From Stenocarpella maydis (taxonomy: Eukaryota; Ascomycota; Sordariomycetes; Diaporthales; Diaporthaceae): DNA of 64,000 nt. Location: assembly GCA_002270565.1 (NCBI GenBank), contig NQMI01000001.1:1031174-1095173 (forward strand), in the 5' to 3' direction. The position numbers and the translations under genes are program-made. Of this stretch, positions 55,949 to 64,000 are shown piece by piece (the stretch's first letter is position 1; the number at the start of each line of letters is the position of its first letter). Under the pieces are notes generated by a model, which was given only the letters and a program-made list of their open reading frames with translations, was not told the origin of the DNA and ran no database searches.

Positions 55949-57770
55949 TTAAGTAGACATGCCCCCAGCTGACCCCAGAGCATTTAGAGAGACCATGTGT
56001 TGCAGAACCTGGTCCTGAGCATCAGTGAGGCCCAGTGATTTCATATACGCCCGCCTAGAGAGAAGGATTGTGCGCGTCGTGCGATGGGTCGTGCGCGGGA
56101 ACCCCTTGATCTGCCGCAAAGCCTTGTCCCAGTGCCGCAGTGCGCCCTCGTGGTCGGAACTCAGGTGCCGGATCCTGGCCAGCACGAGAGAGACGCGCAG
56201 CCTGCCGAGCCTCATCATGCTGCTGCCGATACCGCGGGCCCGCGCCTCAGCCTCGGCGCAGACGAGCCTGGGCGCAGACGCGCCCCGCTTCGTCGGTCCG
56301 CCCCTGTGCGATGAGCACCTCTGCCAGGGACGCCTCGAGCAGCGACCTGCCTGAGGCAGGCGGGTCCTGCATGTCCCCTCCCCTCCGTGCGAGCTCCCGC
56401 CGCAGGTACGCCTCGGCCTCCTGGGGCCTGTCGAGCTCCCGGAGTGTATCTACCATCTCGGCGATGAGATCCTTTCTGTCCTCGTCGAAGTTGAGATCTT
56501 CCCGGAGCTGCTCGGCCAGGCCGTAAGACTCCTCCAAGTGGGAATGTGCCTCCGAGAACCTGCCCTGGGTCCTCAGGGCCCCCCCAAGCACCACGCCCCT
56601 GCGGAACTGTATGACTTGCTCCATGGGCGAGGCTTTGTGGCCAATTGGGCGCCACTCTTGCAGAACCTGCTCCGCCTGGGCGAGGTCGTCGACTTGGAGG
56701 CAGTTGAGGGCCCGCTGGAGCACCAGATGGCCCATAGCCGCATTGTTTCTCGGACCGCGGGGGCTCGGCTGCTCCAGATGCATGACTGTATCGATAGCAC
56801 CCACAGCGGCTTGGTAGTCGCCTTCGATTCGGTGAAATTGGGACTTCGCTGAAGCGAGTAATATGGACAGATACCAGTCTTCAGCAGCTGGCATGTCTAT
56901 AGCCGCCTGAGAGATGGCGAAACGTTTCCATTCTGAATTTGGGAATCGAGATGCTTCGAGGAGTGTAAGAACAAAGTCGGCCCGTGTAGCGGGAAGCAGG
57001 CGTCCGAGGCAAGGTACGTAACTTTGTGAGGCGTACCGAAGGTGCGGCGTGATCGAGGAAGGATCGGGGTGGCTAGTTATATCTATCGTGAGCAGAAACG
57101 ACTTGAGATCGAAGGTATGGATAATGACTGACTAGGGCTCGAGGTACTTCCAAGGACACGCCCTGTACGCAATGATCAGAGCCTGCGTCTTCCAGAAACG
57201 CACGAGCTCTGTACTAAGTTCGTCTCGAAAACCATCGATACAATCCACCACGAGGATGTAGCCCTGGCCTGACTTCCTCAATGGAGCAACTGACAGGGCG
57301 CTCAGGGTGTTGTTGAGCCGTTGTGGATCAGAGAGCAGGCTAGCGATATCAGAAGGAACGCCTGCTTTGTTCGCATCCACCTCTTCGATGCCACCATCGG
57401 GAGTCCAGCGCTTCCGAGGTGACCCCGCGCGGAGGAGAAGATCAGGGGTGATCTCGTGGTATGGTGACAAGAATGACAACAGCAATGCCAGGGACCTGAC
57501 GTCCTCTCCTAATTCATTCAGCCCAGACCCCATGTCTGAAGCTAGTCCAGGCGGTATTTATGCGTCCTGATCCACCACTGTCCCCAAGTGCTCTCAATAA
57601 GAGAACCTAGAGAGCTTGGCCGCTGTTGAGTCCGAGTACGTCAAGAGGAGGCCCCGTACAGCTGTCGGCAAACACGAAGGGAGCAGGGAGAATGCGTACT
57701 TGTCAAATACGTGCTTTAGTTTCTGGAGGACGTCCAACTACAGACTTAGTATCGGGGCTTTCTTATACCC
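55949..57770 (-). pseudogene. Decayed NLR-like gene: winged-helix and TPR part
   Basis: A single minus-strand frame is protein-like over most of this span. From about 57720 it reads DVLQKLKHVFDKYAFSLL, then LLLTYSDSTAAKLSR, two in-frame stops, LGEDVRSLALLLSFLSPYHE, DGFRDELSTELVRFWKTQAL and KYLEP. A TAG (57132-57134) follows, and the frame continues through SITPHLRYASQSYVP into TPR helices (MPAAEDWYLSILLASAKSQF, LVLQRALNCLQVDDLAQAEQ, EAEAYLRRELARRG). At 56249-56280 a 16-bp tandem duplication shifts the frame; removing one copy in thought lets the TPR run continue to the stop at 55949. The order (end of an NTPase-type segment, winged helix, TPR) is that of fungal NB-ARC/NACHT-TPR proteins used in non-self recognition. 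No P-loop is found upstream. I judge it a relic, possibly recent. Confidence 0.72.
56249..56280. repeat. 16-bp tandem duplication, frameshifting
   Basis: Two adjacent copies (56249-56264 and 56265-56280) of AGCCTSGGCGCAGACG (S = C or G) differ at one base. Sixteen is not a multiple of three, so the duplication throws the TPR reading frame out. Confidence 0.9.
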
Positions 57771-59545
57771 ACCCAACTCAGCATTCTTGGGAGGTTGAGT
57801 AAGGATGGACTCTGCTCTCCGCCGTCGTCCTGACGGCGCCCAACATGCAGACAAGCCCTGTGATATCGTGCGGGGTCGCCGTTGCGTAACAGAGAGGCAA
57901 TGAGTTCAAGAGTCTATGCCCAATAGCAAAATTGGTGCGACCCTACTGCAGATGAGGAACCCTTTCCTGGCCCCGATGTCCCAGGCAAACACCAACACGT
58001 GGTTAGTCTTGAATCTTGGCAAGTAAGAGGCACGAAGATTCTCTTCCTCACACGGTGGTGCCGCCTGCTCAATGATTAGTTCGCCCGTGGAAAAGCAGAC
58101 AGCCGCCTTCACTTGTGGTTGGCACAGGACATGCAGTCAGGATCATTTACTTAAGTAGGCATCATTCCAAGGTGCCGTAGCGTGTTTTGGCCTTTGACGT
58201 CGAATAGGTGTACGTACCTACTAGGTAGGTGCTTGAGTACTTATGGTTGCGCAGATGAAGTCATACATATGTCTTAAAATCTCAAACTCGGAAACATGTT
58301 GTCAAGTGTATCTCTCACTCAGAGCTCCTGACTCTGTCTGAATGCTTGATGCCATGAAATGTACGCAATTCGTAATGGAATCCGTTGAGTATGGTCTTTG
58401 AAATTAATAGAGAGGACGACCGCTGTGGACTACATTTAGCATGATGATTGTTACCTACCTAGATAGACTAGGAAGCGGCAAAGGTGGCAGAATTGAAAAT
58501 GATCAAATTATAGAAAGTATTCACATGTTTGACTGTTGGGTCAAGAAGGTGAAGGGAACCTTAGGAGGACACCGGCGGCAGGGGCTTCGGTCTTGCAAGG
58601 GGGGGATCCGGATTTAACACAGTGCTGTCAACTCAGACTTTAATTTAATGACTGTGGTACCTAAGCCTTCAGCACTTGAGCATATTATGCAATCGTCGAT
58701 GAGAGGAATTCATATCACGTGCTAGTGGTAAAGATTCAATAGATCCCTGACTTCAAAGCTAGAGGGTCTAGGAGCCCATTAATATCAACAAAGATAAAAT
58801 ATCATTTTTACCAAGAGATAATTCAGCGCAAATCACAAGTGCACAATTCTATTGGTGACCTCCGACTTTCTCATATAACCTAGTACCATGGCAGCAATGC
58901 ATCTCAGGTTCCTGACGTTGTAGTCTTTGTCAGAGAGCTGCGCGCCGTTGCTAAGTAGTTAGCGGTTCTCGCCCATCACCCGGCGGGTCCGCCTATAGCC
59001 CTAGGGCACAAACATCTCTGACAGATTGCTTTTTGGAGTACCATAATGCTTTGTCCGAGTTGGCACTGCGATTCTGGTAGCCTCGCTGTTGCTTAGCTTT
59101 GCCTTGATATTCTGATTGTTGTTCAGGAGGAAAAGTAACAGCTTGGACGATTTTGAACACAGCTGGTGCCAAGGTGAGAAGACGAATGTGACGCAAAGTA
59201 TCGTTTTGGATACTGCCACTTTAAAATAAGCCAGTACAGATTGACGTTATCCATGCTCGTCGCTGCCGCTGCTGACGCTTACATTGCTACGTGGACTGTG
59301 GCCAGATGTTGGATATCTAGCAGTATATTCTGAGGACCACCCACACTGTACCTTGGCACGCAGCCTACACGCGTGTTAGCAAGACTTTGAGCAGGGCTTC
59401 CCCCCCAGGCCGCCACTCGGGAAAGCAAGCCCCTTGCAGCAGACTGCAGGCTCCTTGCTGGAAGGCTTGAAGGATTTTGATGGGCTCGTCGAAACTTATA
59501 CTGGTGTTATTTTTCATTTCCTCCTTTGGCTCTAGGGCATTGGCC
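57771..59545. other. Gene-poor, A/T-rich stretch
   Basis: No supported gene. A minus-strand frame at 57906-58112 has an ATG and 68 codons without recognisable domain; it might be the far N-terminal remnant of the decayed NLR-like gene. Palindromic CCTACTAGGTAGG-type sequence lies near 58216-58230, and another ACCTACCTAG at 58454. Confidence 0.4.
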
Positions 59546-61219
59546 TCAACTCAGCCTCCCAACAGAGTAGGCAGCGGGAATATTAGCCAGTGGCGTCACC
59601 GTCGGCACCTCTGCATACTCGGCAACCTCCACCGTCCCGTTCGCCAGCACCGGCACCCTCCTCACCGGCGCAAGCTCGCTGATCTGCTGGGCAATGCTAA
59701 GCAGGCGGGGCTCGCTCCACGGCAAGCCCAGTATCTCCATCCCGATCGGCACACCGATGGGTGCGTCGGTGCTCGGGGCCGAGAACCCGGCTGGGACGAC
59801 AACCACGGGGCTACCCGTCAGCGCTGCCAGGATTCCGTTGCGGCCGGACTGGGAGGGCGAGCCAGTCTTGACGACGAGGTTCTTCTGTTCCGGGTAGATT
59901 AGGGCGTCGAGCCTGTTTGTGGAGAAGGTCTCGCGGAGAGTGCTGGTGAGGCTCTGGATGCCCCGTTGTGCTGTGGAGTAGCTGGTGTTGGAGGTTGATG
60001 AGACTTGCGATGAGTTAACGGAGGCGTATTGGTTTGGTATGACGAGGAATTCCCCGCTGGAGTAGAGCTCCTCGAAGGTGGTGGGCTTATCACCGGGCTG
60101 GCCGGAGCCTGCAAGGTACTCGTCCAAAAGCTCACGGTACTCATAGGCCTGGACATCCAACGCTGAACTGATTGCCGTGGCGTTATACACGGCCTCAGTG
60201 ATGTTCACGACGTGCGTGCCGGCAGCTTTTAGCCTCGTCACCATGGAGGCCATGACCTCATTGACGGGCGTGGTCTCGGCCGAGTCCGTGAAGTTGAAGA
60301 AGCCCTGGACCAGACCAACCCTCAGCCCATTTAGCGTAGGCCCTCCGCGCAGGGAAGCAGCGTAATCTCTACCCACAACCCCAGGCGGGATTGACGCCGT
60401 GGCATTGTCGCGCGGATCATAGCCGACACCGGCCATGACCGTCAGAGCGACTGCCAGGTCGCGCACCGTCCTGGCCATGGCGCCGACGGCGTCCTGCGTG
60501 TAGCTGATGGGAATGACTCCCGCACGAGAGATGAGCCCCCTCGTCGGGCGGAAGCTGAACAGCGAGTTGGACGCGGCTGGGCTGCGCAGACTGTTGACGG
60601 TGTCGGTCCCCGTGGCGAATACTGCGAGGTTGGCGGCCACGGCAGCACCGGAGCCTCCGCTGCTGCCTCCGGGGGTGCGAGTCTGGTCGTATGGGTTGAG
60701 GGTCTGGCCGCCGAGCGACGATACACTGAGGCCCTCGAGGGCGAGCTCGTGCAGGTTCGTCTTGCCGACGATGATGGCGCCGGCCTCCTTGAGTGCTCTG
60801 ACGGTCGGTGCATCTTCTGCAGGCCTGTTGTCTGCCAGCGCGAGGCAGGAGCCAGTGGTAGCCATAGGCAGGGCATCGTAGTTGTCCTTGAGGAGGACGG
60901 GGATGCAGAGCAGGGGCCCCGTGGTGTTCCCCTGCGAGATCTGGAGGTCTGCATTATCTGCCCCAGACAGTGCTTCTGGGTTCAATGCGGTGAGAGCATT
61001 GATAGTAGGGTTGAAAGCCTCTATTCGCGCAAGATACGCTGACACTACCTCGCGGCATGTTGTCAGCCCCGTGAACAGGGCGTCGTGGATTCCGTCGATG
61101 GTGGCTTCTCTGACATCGAACGGGTTGCTGGAAGCAGCCGAGCCGGCCGGGCTAGAGCAGAGCAGCAGGAACAGAAGCATTCTCTGCAACATGACCGCTG
61201 TACCCACGTAGTCAAACAT
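59546..61219 (-). CDS. Secreted amidase-signature enzyme
   Basis: A single exon of up to 557 residues. Two starts are possible: 61219, or the Met ten residues in (61192), which gives a cleaner signal peptide (MLQRMLLFLLLCSSPAGSA); I keep the longer frame. The amidase-signature triad is Lys111 (VLLKDNYD), Ser186 (TPGGSSGGSGAA) and Ser210 (GTDTVNSLRSPA). The spacings of 75 and 24 residues equal those of the well-studied family member FAAH (Lys142, Ser217, Ser241). The enzyme hydrolyses an amide bond; the substrate is unknown. Several N-x-S/T sites support secretion. The usual Gly-Gly before the nucleophilic Ser is Val-Asn here, which I believe also occurs in related secreted fungal amidases. 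Confidence 0.88.
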   Translation of the reverse strand: MFDYVGTAVMLQRMLLFLLLCSSPAGSAASSNPFDVREATIDGIHDALFTGLTTCREVVSAYLARIEAFNPTINALTALNPEALSGADNADLQISQGNTTGPLLCIPVLLKDNYDALPMATTGSCLALADNRPAEDAPTVRALKEAGAIIVGKTNLHELALEGLSVSSLGGQTLNPYDQTRTPGGSSGGSGAAVAANLAVFATGTDTVNSLRSPAASNSLFSFRPTRGLISRAGVIPISYTQDAVGAMARTVRDLAVALTVMAGVGYDPRDNATASIPPGVVGRDYAASLRGGPTLNGLRVGLVQGFFNFTDSAETTPVNEVMASMVTRLKAAGTHVVNITEAVYNATAISSALDVQAYEYRELLDEYLAGSGQPGDKPTTFEELYSSGEFLVIPNQYASVNSSQVSSTSNTSYSTAQRGIQSLTSTLRETFSTNRLDALIYPEQKNLVVKTGSPSQSGRNGILAALTGSPVVVVPAGFSAPSTDAPIGVPIGMEILGLPWSEPRLLSIAQQISELAPVRRVPVLANGTVEVAEYAEVPTVTPLANIPAAYSVGRLS

Positions 61220-62447
61220 GGTGGCCTTGGGAGACTACGACGCGGACATGCCAGCTCAGAAGCTGCCAGAGCCGGCCCCAAGGTCGCGATGGAGGCACAA
61301 CGAGCCCGACAGCCCTCTCCGGCGCGAAAGCCCCTTGGATGCATCGTGGATGCAACGTTGTGGGCGACTGCTGATAAGAAATGACGTTGAGCAAGACTGC
61401 CGAGTGGTGTGGCCGGTGCCGGGACATGCGTCTCCGCTTTCTTTATTACCGGCCAGGCGGCCATCTGAATGACTGGCTTGGCGGCCAGGACGACGACACT
61501 TCAGGGGCCACCACGATTTATCATGCCTCTTGCCAGACATGACAGACTTGCTGAGGCACAAAATGTCTCGAGTGAGATTGCCCGGCAAGCAAGAAACAAA
61601 CAGAACAACACGGCTGGGCGGATTTCATGCTATGGTGGACTGAATGCCTTGAAAACCACGACCGACTTACTACCTCTTCCACGGAAGTCCCCGTTGATGA
61701 AGACCCGAGCTGAGGGCGTTGCCACGGAGACCCCGGACACGTGCAGCTCCACACGAGACGAACACCTGGTTCAACCCTGGTGGGCAAGGTGGAGATCCAG
61801 ACTGGGTCTGCCTTGGGACGATGTGGCCGCGGCTCAACATCTGTGCTGAACTCAAACGGTGATTGATGGACAATCGAAGCTCTCAAGAAGCAGAGAGGGC
61901 TCGCGAGGCGCCATCCTGGGGGCGCTGGTCCCGGTGAGGCTTGTCTGGAGAGCGCCCTCGTCCTCCAGGCCGACCATGTTCGGGGAGTAAATGACGAGGA
62001 TGACGGGCCAGGCCAATAAGAATCCTGCAGAGCGTCAGCTCGCAGTCAATCCCATGCGCAGCGGGCAGTCGCTATGGCTTCTTTCTTGCATGAGGGTGGG
62101 ATGTGAATTTATTGTGTCCTGCACATGCGGCATGCTGACGGGCTGGGCCAGAATTGGAAATGCCGCCTCACATTTCTGCGCGGCTTCTTCCTGTTCCCTC
62201 GCCCTGTCTGCTTGGTGGAAGCTCACGATGATCGCAGGTGGGTGTGAGGCTGGCAGCAGGCAGCAGGCAGCAGGATGAGCTGAAGGGCGACCCGCTGCCG
62301 GCGACTCATGGCCTTGGCTGCGGCCAAGTGCAGTCGGTATTCAAGACCCAGGGACCAGGAACCGGGGCTTGGCCTTTTCTTGTTGTCCTGACAGAGGCAT
62401 CGTGTCGTTATTAGCTCCGAGATGACGGCTCACAAGGCATCTGTACA

Positions 62448-62475
62448 GTGTACACGATGTACACGATGTACACAA
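62448..62475. repeat. TGTACACGA tandem repeat
   Basis: About three 9-bp units with an internal TGTACA palindrome, intergenic. Confidence 0.75.
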
Positions 62476-63144
62476 TGGATGATGCGCTGCGACCCGAGGG
62501 AGAGGAAACGAGCCTGAGGGATCTCGGGAACGCCCTGTCCGGGCCCACTCCTGGACGAGATTAACGAGATGGTCGTTGCCTCAACTGTTCCCCCCCGTCT
62601 CCACATGCTTGTCCCCCCCCCTGCCTCTCTCTGCCTGTCTGTTCATTTCTCATGCATTTCCTGATGCGTACCATTGCGTACCACCACCACTCATCGCAAG
62701 GTATTGCCCCCCCCCTTCTGGATGCAGTGGTCACAAGGCCGCAATCGACGCCCATGCTGATGACTGCCGGGCAGGATGGGTAGCATCGTGTCTGTGGCAT
62801 TGGCTCCGGTCCCAACCTCGAGGGCACTCGGCTGCCTCCGACATCCCTACTCATCGCAACTACCGGACGCCTAGACACCAGGCCCCGAGTCGCATAGCAT
62901 CTGCACGTCGTTACATGACTCCCGCGATACTGTTGATGACCGTCGTCAACCCGCAGTGTACGTGTTACCACAAGGTGACGATCCACGCCTTTCGCTCCGC
63001 AGCACAGCGTGCGCACTTCAGACCGCGTTAACCCTAGGAACGTCTGTTCGCTGGAGCCGGCGCCAAACGAAGCCTTACGACATCAAGGCGCGGGGGTGCA
63101 TGCTTGGACCCCCTGGCCTTGCTCCCCTGCTGCTTGTGTACACA

Positions 63145-63176
63145 CTACGGAGTACTATGTGGTGTATACTCCGTAG
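63145..63176. repeat. Perfect 10-bp inverted repeat
   Basis: CTACGGAGTA at 63145-63154 and TACTCCGTAG at 63167-63176 are perfect reverse complements around a 12-nt loop. The core is the TACGGAGTA motif that recurs elsewhere in the window. Confidence 0.85.
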
Positions 63177-63354
63177 CTCCCTACTGGGCAGACACCGGAT
63201 CTCAGTACCGGATCAGCGGTACCGTCTGATTCTGGCTATCTCCCAGTGCCCTGGGCACTTGGTTACATCGCAGGACAGCCTAGCTGCATTGCCACAATGC
63301 CACAGTACCACTGACTACGCCTCATATTCTGCGGCTCTACGCCCAGCTATCACA

Positions 63355-63379
63355 TTCACCCTCACCCTCACCCTCACCA
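63355..63379. repeat. CACCCT hexamer repeat
   Basis: About four imperfect CACCCT units. This is not a telomere repeat (fungal telomeres are usually TTAGGG) and it lies within intergenic DNA. Confidence 0.7.
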
Positions 63380-64000
63380 CGAGACATTCACCGGGCTCAT
63401 AGTCGCCTGTGCCACCTCACCACCCAAGCAGGCGGCGCCTCACGCGGAAGCCGCGTGGGCACGAAGAGAACTTTTCTTTCTCAAAACGAGCAAGCCCAGT
63501 TTCCTACCCTTCCCCTGGCCTAGCAAAATCTGCGGCTGGGCTTCTCGACAGCTCATACCCTCCAGAACTTCGTGTCCATCCAATCGCGACAAGTAGGACA
63601 AGACCTCACCCATCGAGCCAACAAGCTAATGCACGGCCGAGTGCTGGATATGTCATGCAGGGATTCAACCCAATCACTGGCCCATGCAGGACCGCCAGGC
63701 CCCAGCCGATGCTCCCGCTAAAACAAGCCGAAGCCAGGGCAGGGGGTTGTCAGATGTGCGGCTTGATAATCTGGAGTATCGAAGCCGATTGACCAAGGAC
63801 TAGGGAATATTATCGGTGGATAACAACCGTCAGACGGTCTCTGTATAATGAGTACCAGTAAGTATTATCATGGGGCCCTGCTAGCCTGGAATCGTCGCGC
63901 CAAGGGCGGCGCATGCGGGAGAGCGAAAAAAGGCCAAATAAATGAGCTGAACTTGAGATACTAACAAGGTCCAGGATGGGTCCGTACTGATGTGTGGGGG

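Larger units (their letters stand above)
61220..64000. other. Terminal gene-poor region
   Basis: About 2.8 kb without a supported gene. Frames at 61469-61849, 62561-63031 and 63409-63792 are open but have biased, domain-free content. Short repeats lie at 62255-62275 (GGCAGCA), 62448-62475 (TGTACACGA) and 63355-63379 (CACCCT). A 10-bp inverted repeat lies at 63145-63176. Confidence 0.45.

Noticed and set aside
57906..58112. 68-codon minus-strand frame as a separate gene
   Set aside because: No domain and no splice partners; at most the far end of the decayed NLR-like gene.
63355..63379. CACCCT repeats as a telomere end
   Set aside because: Unit differs from the TTAGGG/CCCTAA expected in filamentous fungi, only about four imperfect units, and the sequence continues beyond.
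1..64000. tRNA, rRNA or CRISPR arrays
   Set aside because: I looked for tRNA B-box-like GGTTCGA sequences with matching A boxes, rRNA-like conserved blocks and regularly spaced repeats and found none; a covariance-model scan would be needed to exclude tRNAs fully.

Overview
This is genomic DNA from a filamentous ascomycete. Genes carry short GT-AG introns (about 50-300 nt) with fungal branch-point-like CTRAC sequences. There are no operons or Shine-Dalgarno sites, and the gene set (UBC13, a Rap/KREV-1-type GTPase, a ROM2-type RhoGEF, a Tudor-SN protein, an MTC5/WDR59 homologue, a PTH11-like rhodopsin-fold receptor) is typical of Pezizomycotina, most likely Sordariomycetes. The species cannot be fixed from the window. 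Gene density is low, roughly one gene per 4 kb, with long intergenic stretches.

Left part (1-16 kb): a six-exon PQ-loop membrane protein (1582-3052, +); a long gene-poor stretch with one decayed coding fragment near 3.6-3.9 kb; a Rap-type small GTPase with several micro-exons behind a very C/T-rich leader (8909-10058, +); a fungal rhodopsin-fold integral membrane protein (12145-13948, +); and a doubtful single-pass membrane protein (15100-15759, +).

Middle (16-35 kb): the 1559-residue MTC5/SEA3 homologue of the SEA/GATOR complex (minus) is transcribed away from UBC13 (plus) across a 690-bp shared upstream region. Then come gene remnants and about 4 kb without an intact gene, a conserved-looking small basic protein (27156-27821, +), and the 1691-residue RhoGEF of the cell-wall-integrity pathway (29320-34509, minus).

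Right-centre (37-50 kb), the densest part: Cu/Zn superoxide dismutase, Tudor-SN nuclease-like protein, transaldolase, a PPN2-type endopolyphosphatase, the cytochrome oxidase assembly factor PET191/COA5, and a secreted-then-anchored Ser/Thr-rich surface protein. Right end (52-64 kb): a probably truncated GNAT acetyltransferase, a steryl-ester-hydrolase-type lipase with five exons, a clearly decayed NLR-like TPR gene (stop codons plus a 16-bp frameshifting duplication), a secreted amidase-signature enzyme, and about 2.8 kb without a supported gene.

The genes do not form one pathway. They are mostly housekeeping and signalling genes (polarity, wall integrity, TORC1 control, K63 ubiquitination, redox and pentose phosphate metabolism, polyphosphate). 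The accessory flavour lies in the receptor, the surface protein, the secreted amidase and the NLR-like relic. I found no intact undescribed multi-gene system. The least explained items are the decayed NLR-like locus, the Cys/His-rich relic at 3.6-3.9 kb, the surface protein at 48.8-49.9 kb, and recurrent short palindromes scattered through the intergenic DNA. All exon limits were derived by reading splice sites and checking phase by hand; no transcript or database was consulted.
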